Source: Candidatus Denitrolinea symbiosum
GTDB lineage: Bacteria; Chloroflexota; Anaerolineae; Anaerolineales; Villigracilaceae
Direction of reading: 5' to 3'
Length of the DNA stretch: 64,000 bases
Assembly (NCBI GenBank): GCA_017312345.1
Contig: BLAA01000001.1
Location: 3,056,009 to 3,120,008 of the forward strand
Position numbers and translations under genes: made by a program. Positions 8,329 to 15,917 of this stretch are shown here, piece after piece (position 1 is the first letter of the stretch; every line of letters starts with the position of its first letter). The notes beneath the pieces are model-generated. The model saw only the letters and a program-made list of their open reading frames with translations, was not told where the DNA came from and did no database searches.

Positions 8329-9477
8329 TCAATAGATCGGCAGGCTCGCGTCCACGTCCCTGGCCCAGGCGTTGATGCCCCCGTGCAAATTTTTCACTTT
8401 TTTGAATCCCGCGCCGACCAGCAAGTCGAGGGCGCGGCGGGAGCGCGTCCCCGATTTGCAGAGGATCACCATCTCGCGGGCGGTGTCCAATTCCGAGAGG
8501 CGCGCGGTCAGCTGGCCGAGGGGAATATTGACCGAGTCGCGGATGGAGGAGATCCGCAGCTCGTGCGGCTCGCGCACGTCGAGCAGGAGCAGGTTCGGGT
8601 CACGCGCGAGGCGGGTTTGCAAATCCCGCGCGGAGATGTCCCAGTCCGCGCTCGCGGAGTCGTCGGCGCGGTCGTGGCTGGGGAGTCCGCAAAACGCCTC
8701 GTAGTCCACCAGTTCGGTCACGTCGGCGTTCGGTCCGCAGACGCGGCAATTGGGATTCTTCTTCAGCTTGATGAAATCGAAGGACATGTCGAGGGCGTTG
8801 TAGAGCAGGAGCCTGCCGATGAGCGGGTCGCCGATGCCGAGCAGGAGTTTGAGCGCTTCGGTGGCCTGGAGGCTGCCGATGACCGCGGGCAGGACGCCCA
8901 GCACGCCGCCCTCCGCGCAGGAAGGGACGAGTCCGGGCGGCGGCGGTTCGGGGAAGAGACAGCGATAGCACGGCCCTTCTTTGGCGTAGAAGACGCTGGC
9001 CTGCCCGTCGAAGCGATAGATGGAGCCGTAGACGTTCGGCTTGCCGAGAAAGACGCAGACATCGTTGGAGAGATAGCGCGTGGGGAAGTTGTCGGTGCCG
9101 TCGAGGAGGACGTCGTACTCTTTGGCAATGCGCATGGCATTGGCGGAAGTGAACACTTCGTTGTACGCGTCAACCTGGATGCGCGGGTTGATGTCCAGCA
9201 GGCGGCGTTTGGCGTTTTCGACTTTGAGTTTGCCGATCGTCTCCGTCCCGTGGATGACCTGCCGCTGGAGGTTGGACTCGTCCACCACATCGTAGTCCAC
9301 GAGGCCGATGCGCCCGACGCCGGCCGCGGCGAGGTAGAGCGCGGCGGGAGAGCCAAGTCCGCCCGCGCCGATGATGAGCGCGGACGTGGCTTTCAATTTC
9401 TGCTGGCCTTCGAGTCCGACTTCGGGGATGAGGAGATGGCGGGAGTAGCGGAGGATTTCGTCGCGAGTGAGGTCCAT
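8329..9477 (-). CDS. moeZ: MoeZ-type adenylyltransferase/sulfurtransferase (MoeB + rhodanese)
   Basis: A 382-residue E1-like enzyme with a C-terminal rhodanese domain. The adenylyltransferase part has GAGGLGSPAALYLAAAG (ATP loop, about residues 37-53), the DNFPTRYLSND segment, two zinc CxxC pairs (CYRC and CRVC) and the conserved PSCAEGGVLG cysteine. The rhodanese (about residues 285-382) has the persulfide loop CKSGTRSR. Such proteins adenylate the C-terminal GG of a ubiquitin-like sulfur carrier and convert it to a thiocarboxylate. The carrier is encoded 79 bp upstream on the same strand. It could serve molybdopterin, thiamin or cysteine synthesis. Confidence 0.92.
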   Translation of the reverse strand: MDLTRDEILRYSRHLLIPEVGLEGQQKLKATSALIIGAGGLGSPAALYLAAAGVGRIGLVDYDVVDESNLQRQVIHGTETIGKLKVENAKRRLLDINPRIQVDAYNEVFTSANAMRIAKEYDVLLDGTDNFPTRYLSNDVCVFLGKPNVYGSIYRFDGQASVFYAKEGPCYRCLFPEPPPPGLVPSCAEGGVLGVLPAVIGSLQATEALKLLLGIGDPLIGRLLLYNALDMSFDFIKLKKNPNCRVCGPNADVTELVDYEAFCGLPSHDRADDSASADWDISARDLQTRLARDPNLLLLDVREPHELRISSIRDSVNIPLGQLTARLSELDTAREMVILCKSGTRSRRALDLLVGAGFKKVKNLHGGINAWARDVDASLPIY

Positions 9478-9490
9478 GGGTGAGGGTTTC

Positions 9491-9553
9491 AGGTGTCAGG
9501 TGTCAGGTGTCAGGTGACGGGTGGCGGGCGATGGGTGACGGGAGGCGGGAGGG
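9491..9553 (-). repeat. Heptamer tandem repeat array (nine units) between cysO-like gene and moeZ
   Basis: Nine consecutive 7-bp units starting with three exact aggtgtc copies, then aggtgac, gggtggc, gggcgat, gggtgac, gggaggc and gggaggg. The array fills almost the entire spacer between the two genes. Confidence 0.8.
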
Positions 9554-9555
9554 AT

Positions 9556-9828
9556 TCATCCGCCTGCGGCGGAGGCGAGGAGGATGACTTTGTCTTCGGG
9601 ACGGAGCGGGGTGTCGAGGCCGTTCAGTTCGCGGACGTGGACGCCGTTGACGAAGACGTTGAAGTGGCGGCGCAAATTCCCGTCGGCGTCGAGCAGGTGA
9701 AACTTGACGGCAGGATAGCGCCCGGCCAGCGCGGCCAGCAGCTCGGTCACGGAGGCGGCGGGGAGGTCCGTCTCGCTGAGGTTGTCCACGTAATATTTCA
9801 ACGCGGGGGGGATTCGGAGGCTGGGCAT
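9556..9828 (-). CDS. Ubiquitin-like sulfur-carrier protein (CysO/MoaD/ThiS type)
   Basis: A 90-residue beta-grasp protein ending in AAGG, the diglycine tail that is adenylated and thiocarboxylated. The segment HFNVFVNGVHVRELNGLDTPL and the terminal KVILLASAAGG resemble actinobacterial CysO more than MoaD (comparison from memory). The longer frame upstream is unsupported. ATG 9828 is preceded by TATAAT-N6, which fits a leaderless mRNA. With MoeZ encoded next and a PLP beta-synthase at 6494-7909, it may supply sulfur for cysteine synthesis. A role in molybdopterin is the main alternative. Confidence 0.82.
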   Translation of the reverse strand: MPSLRIPPALKYYVDNLSETDLPAASVTELLAALAGRYPAVKFHLLDADGNLRRHFNVFVNGVHVRELNGLDTPLRPEDKVILLASAAGG

Positions 9829-9840
9829 GTCGGCATTATA
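9829..9840 (-). promoter_or_regulatory. -10 box placed for a leaderless start of the sulfur carrier
   Basis: On the minus strand, TATAAT (9840-9835) is followed by 6 nt and then the ATG at 9828. The 55-bp divergent spacer also holds a TAAAAT box for the plus-strand aldo/keto reductase. Confidence 0.55.
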
Positions 9841-9883
9841 ATCCCGACGGAGTGGTAAAATCAGCCAAATTTCGGAGGGCGCA

Positions 9884-10819
9884 ATGACGGACAACATCAG
9901 CAACGAGACACGCTTTTTGCACGCGGTGGAAATGGGGTTGGGAGCCTGGCAGTTCGGCGACCGCGTGATGTGGGGATTTGGACAGACGCACAACGAAGAC
10001 GATATCCGCGCCGCGTTCGACGTCAGCATCGAGGCGGGCATCCGCTTTGTGGACACGGCGGAAATTTACGGAATGGGGCAATCGGAACAGTTCCTCGGCG
10101 GGATGTTAAAGGACGCCAATGAGCCTGTGCTGGTGGCGAGCAAATTTTTCCCGTTCCCGTGGCGCGTCCATAAGCAGTTTATGAAGCGCGCGCTGAAAAA
10201 CAGCCTGGAACGCCTGGGGGTGGAGCAGTTGGACCTTTATCAAATTCACTGGCCGCACGCGCTCGTCTCGCCCGAAACGCTGATGGAATGGATGGCGGAA
10301 CTGGTGAAGGAGGGACTCACCCGCACGGTGGGAGTCTCCAATTTCAGTCCCAACCAGATGGTGCGCGCGTACACGACGCTGGCGCGCAAGGGAATCCCGC
10401 TGGCGTCGAATCAGGTCTCGTTCAGCCTGCTGGACCGCCGCGTCGAGAAGAACGGCCTGCTGGCGCGCTGTCGGGAATTGGGCATCCGCGTGATCGCGTA
10501 TTCGCCGATCGCGAAGGGACTGTTGACGGGTAAGTATTCCGCCGAGAAACTGCCGCCCGGTCCGCGCGCCGTCTCGGCCGCGGCGAAACTTCAGAATATC
10601 CAGCCCCTGCTCAAGTTGATGACGAAGATCGGACAGGATCACGGCGGCAAGTCCAACGCGCAGGTGGCGTTGAACTGGTGCATCTGCAAGGGGACGCTCC
10701 CCATCCCCGGCGCGAAGAACGCGATGCAGGCGCAGGAGAACGCGGGCGCGCTCGGATGGAGGCTGACTCCCGACGAGGCGGCGGCGCTGGACGAGGCCAG
10801 CGATGAGGCGGTGAAGTGA
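9884..10819 (+). CDS. Aldo/keto reductase
   Basis: A 311-residue TIM-barrel NADPH-dependent oxidoreductase. The catalytic tetrad can be seen: Asp and Tyr in FVDTAEIYG (near residues 53 and 58), Lys in ASKFFPF (near 86) and His in QIHWPH (near 119). The cofactor region GVSNFSPNQM and the late IPGAKNAMQAQENAGAL are family-typical. Subgroup assignment points to the plant/bacterial Tas-like aldo/keto reductases; the substrate is not evident. CGGAGGG lies 6 nt before the ATG. A hairpin terminator follows the gene, so it appears monocistronic. Confidence 0.9.
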   Translation: MTDNISNETRFLHAVEMGLGAWQFGDRVMWGFGQTHNEDDIRAAFDVSIEAGIRFVDTAEIYGMGQSEQFLGGMLKDANEPVLVASKFFPFPWRVHKQFMKRALKNSLERLGVEQLDLYQIHWPHALVSPETLMEWMAELVKEGLTRTVGVSNFSPNQMVRAYTTLARKGIPLASNQVSFSLLDRRVEKNGLLARCRELGIRVIAYSPIAKGLLTGKYSAEKLPPGPRAVSAAAKLQNIQPLLKLMTKIGQDHGGKSNAQVALNWCICKGTLPIPGAKNAMQAQENAGALGWRLTPDEAAALDEASDEAVK

Positions 10820-10836
10820 GGGAGGGGTGTTGGAGG

Positions 10837-10870
10837 AGGAGACAGACTTCGCCGTCTCCTTGTTTTCTTG
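10837..10870 (+). terminator. Rho-independent terminator after the aldo/keto reductase
   Basis: Stem aggagac / gtctcct (7 bp, 10-nt loop) followed by tgttttcttg. Confidence 0.6.
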
Positions 10871-11138
10871 TCAGCCAATCGCCCGAAGCGTATAATCGCT
10901 CTCGACAAGACTGTTTCGTTCAACTCAGATTGATTTAGCGGAGATCCGGTTTCTTTTCAATTTTCGCCCTCCTGCTGGGTCAATCCTTAACCGATGGGCG
11001 GCTCGTAAGCAATAGCAGAGTCATTAATCTCGAAAGGAAAGGTACACATGGATAGTAGCACTGTACTTGCAATTATCTCGGCGGCAGTCTCTCTTATTTC
11101 TGTTGCTTTTGCATGGAAAGCAGTAAAAACCGCCGAAA

Positions 11139-11146
11139 GAACCTAT
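11139..11146. repeat. 8-bp target-site duplication, left copy (gaacctat)
   Basis: gaacctat abuts the left IS end here and recurs exactly at 12390-12397 next to the right IS end. Confidence 0.9.
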
Positions 11147-12389
11147 GGTAGCGCCGCAGTTAAGCGTGGTCAATTTGCCCATTGTTGAGTGAGTTGAAGC
11201 AAGGTGGCAGAAGGTCTGCCGCGCTGTTTGGGCAATTTCCAACGCGGAAGCGGAACTCGGAAGTGAAGCAATTCCGCAGGCGTCCACTGATGGTCAGTCA
11301 AGCCTGCGGCGATGGCAGGAGTACGTTGCACCCAGCGATGGCCGAAAGAACCAACAGACAGTTTCAAACGCAGGCTTTTGTGGAAGTCACAAAAGTTGTA
11401 GAAGCAACCGACCAAATACATGCCTGCCACCAAGGTCTCAGCCTGTTGCGCCAAGTTGCGCGTGCGCCGCGTTAGGGCGCTGATCCTCTGACGAAAGGTG
11501 GCATTGAGACGTTCGATGAAAGCGGTATTGATCACGCCTTTTCCTTGAGTGGTTTGGATCAGACGCTCGACCGCATCTTTTGCACCCTGAACAATGCGTC
11601 GCTTAACACTCAGGACGCCTTCCATACGCTGTTTGACGACTTGCACAATGGCAATCTCTTGCCAAGCCACCATCTTGCATCGTCCCCTTTCTCCCTCCGA
11701 GCGAGGAAACTTGCTCCGAAAGGCAGTCCGAAAGGCGCCGACATAACTGGACAATCCGTCTACCGCCAGCAAGAGTGGACGACACAAAGCCATGCCCTTG
11801 ATTTTGTCCGCCAAGGCCTGAATCAAATTCAGGTCACGTGTGGGACTAACCACCCCGCCCATCCACAGACGAGGCTGAACCCAAATCGCCAGAGCCATCC
11901 AGAATGTGCCTTTCTGCGTCTTGACTTTGATTTCATCCGCTTGCGCTTGCTTCAAGTCATGTACCGTGTTTTCAACCAGATGCTCATGTACCTGCTGACA
12001 ATGGTTGCCTGCACGAGCGTGCCAATCTCGAACGGTCCGCTCGTCCAATCCAAAGGCGCGAACGATGGCTTGAATGGGGCAGCCGTATGCCAGCAGAATC
12101 AACACTTGGATCACCAGCTCAGGCGCATGGCGTAACCGATAGAAAATCGTGCCTTTGGTGACCGTAAACGTTTGTCCGCACACTTGACACACACACCGCT
12201 GGTCTTTCTGACTGTGAACTTGGATGTTCCCTTTCCCTTTATGTCCTCTTGCGGGACAATCCATGTTCGGGCAAAATAGTGTTTGTGGGTTCATTGACTC
12301 CTCGCTCGATGTGGAAGTCGTACGAGTTTGCCAGTGAACCCATTTTTCCGCAAGATTTACGCACCACCACGTTTTAGTGGGGGGCTACC
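11147..12389 (-). mobile_element. IS1-like insertion sequence, copy 1 (1243 bp)
   Basis: Boundaries follow from the 8-bp direct repeats and the terminal inverted repeats. The first 23 bp (ggtagcgccgcag...) and the reverse complement of the last 23 bp (ggtagccccccac...) match at about 18 of 23 positions, including the outer GGTAGC and inner CGTGG. The element carries one transposase gene on the minus strand. The second copy at 40619-41861 has the same 1243-bp length, an identical transposase and identical antisense frames, so transposition was recent. Confidence 0.92.
11170..12294 (-). CDS. IS1-like DDE transposase
   Basis: A 374-residue transposase. The N terminus has a zinc ribbon (CPNMDC ... 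CVCQVCGQTF), followed by a helix-turn-helix (AIVRAFGLDERTVRDWHARAG). Candidate catalytic acids lie in QADEIKV, LLAVDGLSSYVGAF and AFIERLNATFRQR. The last segment with the following RISALTRRTRNL strongly resembles the IS1 InsB C-terminal signature, and the 8-bp target duplication agrees with IS1. It is longer than classical IS1 transposase (about 230 residues) and is read from one frame without frameshifting, as in the longer IS1 subgroups. IS1595 is the alternative family. Confidence 0.85.
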   Translation of the reverse strand: MNPQTLFCPNMDCPARGHKGKGNIQVHSQKDQRCVCQVCGQTFTVTKGTIFYRLRHAPELVIQVLILLAYGCPIQAIVRAFGLDERTVRDWHARAGNHCQQVHEHLVENTVHDLKQAQADEIKVKTQKGTFWMALAIWVQPRLWMGGVVSPTRDLNLIQALADKIKGMALCRPLLLAVDGLSSYVGAFRTAFRSKFPRSEGERGRCKMVAWQEIAIVQVVKQRMEGVLSVKRRIVQGAKDAVERLIQTTQGKGVINTAFIERLNATFRQRISALTRRTRNLAQQAETLVAGMYLVGCFYNFCDFHKSLRLKLSVGSFGHRWVQRTPAIAAGLTDHQWTPAELLHFRVPLPRWKLPKQRGRPSATLLQLTQQWAN

Positions 12390-12397
12390 GAACCTAT
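12390..12397. repeat. 8-bp target-site duplication, right copy (gaacctat)
   Basis: Exact copy of 11139-11146, directly outside the right IS terminus. Confidence 0.9.
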
Positions 12398-12985
12398 CAA
12401 TCAGAGATTCTTACAAATATTTACGAAAAATATCATTCACCTGCTATCCGTCAGGCACATAAAAAAGTTTGGGCAATTTACCGTCAGATATGGTTAGATA
12501 ACAGTAAGAACGACGATGAAGCCAGTATGTTATCATCTCGTGGCGAACCCATTACGATTGAAATGGCAAGAGCATTTTTGAGAAAGACCGAAAGAACTTC
12601 TGAAGAATATATTGCCATTGATAGTCTCTTTGGCTTGTGGACTTATATAATGATGTTGGTTTTCCAAAAAGCGTTGGATATCAATCAATTATCTGCGTTT
12701 GCTACGCCTCGAATCCTCGGCTTACTTTATCCAATAGACGAAGCAAAGGCATCGTTGTATGGCTATGGTACACATTCCACTTTATCACTAAAACGGCTTT
12801 ATGAATGTTGGAAAAACAAATACCCGAAGAGTTTCTAAGCTTCAACCAGCCGCCTAACACCGAGTTCTCAGAAACCGTCTTCTCCTCCACTCCTCGGACA
12901 GTCTCCTCTAGGGCGCGTTTTTTCTGGAGAGTCGTGCCGCCGAACGGAATAACAGTTCTCGTACTCCAACGCGATGAGAAACAAA

Positions 12986-13007
12986 ACGGTCGCCTTTCGG
13001 CGACCGT
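12986..13007 (-). terminator. Intrinsic terminator of the zinc-ribbon gene (bidirectional)
   Basis: A perfect 9-bp stem (acggtcgcc / ggcgaccgt) with a 4-nt loop. Read on the minus strand it is followed by TTTTGTTTC; on the plus strand by ctctgtttt. Confidence 0.8.
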
Positions 13008-13031
13008 CTCTGTTTTATGCCGGGGCGCGGC

Positions 13032-13676
13032 TCACTGCTTCGTCCCGCACTCCGCGCAGAACTTCGCGTCCGCCTCCATTTTGGCGCCGCAATTCTTGCA
13101 GAATTTTTCGGACTTGATGGCCGTCCCACATTCGGGACAGAACTTGGCGTTCTTCTGCAAGGGCGCGTTGCATTTGGGACAGGTGGCGCGCACCCCCGCC
13201 CGCCAGGATTCGTCCTTCAACATTTCCCGATCTTCCTCCGCCACCTTGGAATGCGCCCAGATCTCCTCGGTGGTGCGGCTGGCTTGCGCGGCGGCCATCT
13301 CCACGCCCATGTCCGGCGCGCAATTCTTGCAAAGGCCGCGCGACTGATTCCAGCAACTCTTCCGACAGACCCACGCCGAGCAGCGCGGGCATTGGACAAA
13401 GTTTGGCTTGATCTGCTGGACGGCCTCCACGAGGGCCTTGTCCCAGGCCTGCTGCCAACCGGCGGACCGGGCGCGCTCGCCCAGGTCCGCGGCCCGGCCG
13501 AACACGCCTCCGAACAGACTGGAAGCCGCGTCCAACGCCCCCGAGACGTTCCCCAACGCCCAGGCCTGGAACTGGGTCTTGTAGCCGTTTCCGCACCGGT
13601 CGCACTGAAATTCGAACTGAAAACCGCGGTCCGTGGAATGGTCGGTGTAATTACGGGTGAATTCGATCGCGTCCAT
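13032..13676 (-). CDS. Multi-zinc-ribbon protein of unknown function
   Basis: A 214-residue protein rich in CxxC pairs. The N-terminal pair FQCDRCGNGY is followed by a small-residue helical segment (about residues 40-85) and CPRCSAWVCRKSCW ... CKNCAP. The C-terminal third has three further ribbon elements: CPKCNAPL...FCPECG, FCKNCGAKM and FCAECGTKQ. These are double-zinc-ribbon modules usually used for protein or nucleic-acid contacts. There is no signal peptide or enzyme motif. The architecture is common in large-genome Chloroflexota, but a function cannot be assigned. It is transcribed alone and ends at a strong hairpin. Confidence 0.75.
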   Translation of the reverse strand: MDAIEFTRNYTDHSTDRGFQFEFQCDRCGNGYKTQFQAWALGNVSGALDAASSLFGGVFGRAADLGERARSAGWQQAWDKALVEAVQQIKPNFVQCPRCSAWVCRKSCWNQSRGLCKNCAPDMGVEMAAAQASRTTEEIWAHSKVAEEDREMLKDESWRAGVRATCPKCNAPLQKNAKFCPECGTAIKSEKFCKNCGAKMEADAKFCAECGTKQ

Positions 13677-13706
13677 GTTTGTGTTCCTCGTCCTTACTGC
13701 GGGGTC

Positions 13707-14144
13707 TCACCGTCCGCCGCCGGTAATGTAATGCTCCAATTGCGAGATCATGAACTTCTGATAGTCCACCATCTCCTTCAACGCGTCGCGGACAGAAATG
13801 ATGCCGATGAGTTTCCCTTCTTCATAGACGGGCAGGTGGCGGATGTTTTTGTCGATCATAATGGCGACGCATTCGTCCAGAGACTGGCTGCTCTCCACGT
13901 AAAGGACTTTGGTGGTCATGATCTCGGCCACCTTCGTCTCGCGGGAGGCGCGTCCCTGCAGGTCCAACCTGCGGATGCAGTCGCGCTCGGACAGGATGCC
14001 GGCCACTTTGCCGTCGTTGATGACCAATACCGCGCCGGCGTTCTTCTCGGCCATCAATTTGAGGGCTTCGAACACCGTCGCGTCGGAACTGACCGACCAG
14101 ACTTCGTCGCCCTTCTTGCGGATCATCTCTCGGACTGCGATCAT
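13707..14144 (-). CDS. CBS-domain pair protein (Bateman module)
   Basis: A 145-residue protein consisting of two CBS domains. The first has SVSSDATVFEALKLMAEKNAGAVLV and GILSERDCIRR; the second has VESSQSLDECVAIMIDKNIRHLPV and GIISVRDAL. Stand-alone Bateman modules bind adenosine nucleotides or NAD(H) and usually regulate a partner protein. The upstream frame extends to 14297, but AAGGAGG lies 7 nt before the ATG at 14144, which also matches the family N terminus. The partner is not evident from the neighbours. Confidence 0.88.
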   Translation of the reverse strand: MIAVREMIRKKGDEVWSVSSDATVFEALKLMAEKNAGAVLVINDGKVAGILSERDCIRRLDLQGRASRETKVAEIMTTKVLYVESSQSLDECVAIMIDKNIRHLPVYEEGKLIGIISVRDALKEMVDYQKFMISQLEHYITGGGR

Positions 14145-14591
14145 ACAAGCCTCCTTTGGTGAATGGCGAAAGTATAGACCGAAACGGGCATGCTGACAAG
14201 AAGACAACGCCCGGCCGCGCTGGAAAAGCAGCGGCTGCTCAAGTCCATCATAAGCAAATCGGCGCAGAAAATCAAGAGCCTTGAGGCAGACTATCACGGC
14301 TGTAGCAAAGTCAGAGATTTCTCAACGCGAATGCCGCGAATTTGCAAACCTTCGCGCCTCCCGCAAAAACAGGCGCGACCCGAATAACGTCAGCCGATTT
14401 ATGGAAGATGTCAATCGCGCTGTTATTCTTTTTGGACGCGAATTTCACGGATTGCGCGGATTTTTCCCTGGCTTTTTTCGTGAAGTGAAGTCCGCGCCAT
14501 CCGTGTCCGAAATGGAATTCCAAAATACCCTCCGAAGGGGACGGCGAAACAGAAAAACCCTCCGACCAGTCGAAGGGTTTTCTTTTACAGG
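14145..14591. other. Intergenic stretch, mostly degenerate repeats
   Basis: About 450 bp without a believable gene. From 14310 to 14480 it contains several imperfect CGCGAAT/ATTCGCG motifs (aacgcgaatgccgcgaatt; ggacgcgaatttcacggatt; gcgcggatttttc). The plus-strand 109-codon frame here is composed of this repeat material and is rejected. Confidence 0.5.
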
Positions 14592-14663
14592 CTCCTCGCC
14601 GAGGACTTGAACCTCGAACCTAGCGGTTAACAGCCGCCCGCTCTGCCATTGAGCTAGCGAGGA
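14592..14663 (-). tRNA. tRNA-Asn (anticodon GTT)
   Basis: Read on the minus strand, the acceptor arms TCCTCGC and GCGAGGA pair perfectly (7 bp). The D-arm has AGCTCAATGGCAGAGC, the anticodon loop is CTGTTAACC with anticodon GTT, and the T-arm contains GGTTCAAGTCC. The length is 72 nt, with G as discriminator base. CCA is not encoded (the next bases are CCT). Confidence 0.93.
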
Positions 14664-14744
14664 ACGCGTGCGACATTATATAGGCAAGCGCGGAGCGTGT
14701 CAAGCAAATTTCAAAACCTCGAAAGTCCGGGCGGCTTCCGGGGA

Positions 14745-14842
14745 CGGACAAACACGGATTTGACGGATCGCACAGACGAACATGGATTTTTAATAGTTCT
14801 ATCCGCGAGAATCCGTGAGATTCGCGTAATCCGCGTACGCAA
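14745..14842. repeat. Degenerate ATTCGCG/CGCGGATT repeat tract
   Basis: Alternating imperfect copies: acggatttgacggat, atccgcgagaatccgtgag, attcgcgtaatccgcgt. Same texture as the tracts at 2393 and 14310. It lies between tRNA-Asn and the glpX stop codon. Confidence 0.5.
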
Positions 14843-14852
14843 GAAACAGTCT

Positions 14853-15839
14853 CTAATACTTGATCGCGCTCAACAAATGCAGTTTATCGATCTGATGCCG
14901 CGCCTTGATCATGCGGACGGTGCCCGTCAGGCCGCGCACCACGAGACTGTCGGTGGCCGCGCCGTCGCCGTAGTAGCGGACTCCCTGCAGGAGTTCGCCG
15001 TCGGTGATGCCGGTCGCCGCGAAGAAGACATCCTCCGAGGAGACCAGGTCGTCCATCGTCAGGATCTTCTCGAAGTCGTAACCCATTTCGCGGCCGCGTA
15101 TCAGTTCGCTTTCGTCGCGGGCGTAGAGTTTTCCCTGGATCTCCCCGCCCATGGCGCGCAACGCGCAGGCGGTGATCACGCCTTCGGGCGTGCCGCCGAC
15201 ACCGAAGAGCGCGTCCACGCCCGAGTCGGGCATGGCGGTCATCAGAGCCGCGCCCACGTCGCCGTCGGGGATGATCCGAATGCGCGCGCCCGCCTTGCGG
15301 ATCTCGGCGATCATGTCCTTGTGACGGTCGCGGTCGAGGATGATGGTGGTGAGGTCCTCCACGGCCTTGCCTTTGGCTTTCGCGATCGCCTTCAGGTTGT
15401 CGGTGATGGATTTTTCGATGTTGATGCGGCCCTTCGCTTCGGGGCCAACCGCCACCTTGTTCATGTAAACGAACGGGCCAGGGTTGAACATCGCGCCGCG
15501 CGGCGCCAGCGCCACCACCGACAGGGAGTTGGCGCGGCCAAAGGCCAGCGGGCGCGTCCCGTCGATGGGGTCCACCGCCACATCCAGTTCGGGAGGCGAA
15601 CCGTTGCCCACGCGTTCGCCGTTGTAGAGCATCGGCGCGTTGTCCTTCTCCCCCTCTCCGATGACGATGATGCCGTCCATTTCGATGGAGCGCAGGACGA
15701 GGCGCATCGCCTCGACCGCGGCGCGATCGGCGCCCTCCTTATCGCCGCGGCCCATGAAGCGGCCCGCGGCCAGCGCGGCCGCCTCGGTGACGCGCGCCAG
15801 TTCGAGAGCAAGATTGCGGGTGGGAATGTTATCCAGCAT
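14853..15839 (-). CDS. glpX: Fructose-1,6-bisphosphatase class II (GlpX)
   Basis: A 328-residue GlpX-type enzyme that dephosphorylates fructose 1,6-bisphosphate in gluconeogenesis. The Li+-sensitive phosphatase-superfamily metal motifs are visible: IGEGEKDNAPMLY (near residues 60-72) and VDPIDGTRPLA (near 88-98). GGTPEGVITACALRAMGG and the family N terminus RNLALELARVTEAAALAAGR support it. The length is normal. GGAGG precedes the ATG. It lies 79 bp behind cdsA on the same strand, with a possible own -10 (TTATAAAAT) in the spacer. In many bacteria dxr would be at this position. Confidence 0.95.
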   Translation of the reverse strand: MLDNIPTRNLALELARVTEAAALAAGRFMGRGDKEGADRAAVEAMRLVLRSIEMDGIIVIGEGEKDNAPMLYNGERVGNGSPPELDVAVDPIDGTRPLAFGRANSLSVVALAPRGAMFNPGPFVYMNKVAVGPEAKGRINIEKSITDNLKAIAKAKGKAVEDLTTIILDRDRHKDMIAEIRKAGARIRIIPDGDVGAALMTAMPDSGVDALFGVGGTPEGVITACALRAMGGEIQGKLYARDESELIRGREMGYDFEKILTMDDLVSSEDVFFAATGITDGELLQGVRYYGDGAATDSLVVRGLTGTVRMIKARHQIDKLHLLSAIKY

Positions 15840-15917
15840 AGATCCTCCAGTGATGGTAGACGACGCTCGGATTTTATAACCTCCCGATTCTACGTTGAAA
15901 CCGGGAGGGATCGAACT

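Larger units (their letters stand above)
11048..12838 (+). pseudogene. Small membrane-anchored protein gene interrupted by an IS element
   Basis: The original gene is split into 11048-11146 (33 codons) and 12398-12838 (146 codons plus stop). Removing the IS (11147-12389) and one copy of the 8-bp target duplication gaacctat rejoins the two parts in frame as a 179-residue protein. The N terminus (LAIISAAVSLISVAFAW) is one membrane helix; the rest is a charged, helical cytosolic domain with many aromatics. It resembles DUF4760-like small membrane proteins only loosely. Base composition is clearly more AT-rich than neighbouring housekeeping genes, suggesting acquired DNA. Function is unknown. No other defect is seen, so the IS insertion alone inactivates it. 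Confidence 0.8.

Noticed and set aside
8111..8332. 73-codon minus-strand frame downstream of moeZ
   Set aside because: Composed of the inverted repeat and the dispersed GCGAG-type repeat; no ribosome site or conserved features.
11545..12135. 196-codon frame antisense to the IS transposase (also at 40873-41463)
   Set aside because: Present in both IS copies only because the copies are identical; it is antisense to a canonical transposase and has no IS1 InsA features.
11147..12389. Assignment of the element to IS1595 because of its N-terminal zinc ribbon
   Set aside because: The IERxNxxxRQR and following Arg-rich segment, the GGTAGC ends and the overall order of acidic motifs fit IS1 better; left open at family level, not excluded.
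14281..14610. 109-codon plus-strand frame before tRNA-Asn
   Set aside because: Made of degenerate CGCGAAT repeats and runs into the tRNA gene on the other strand.
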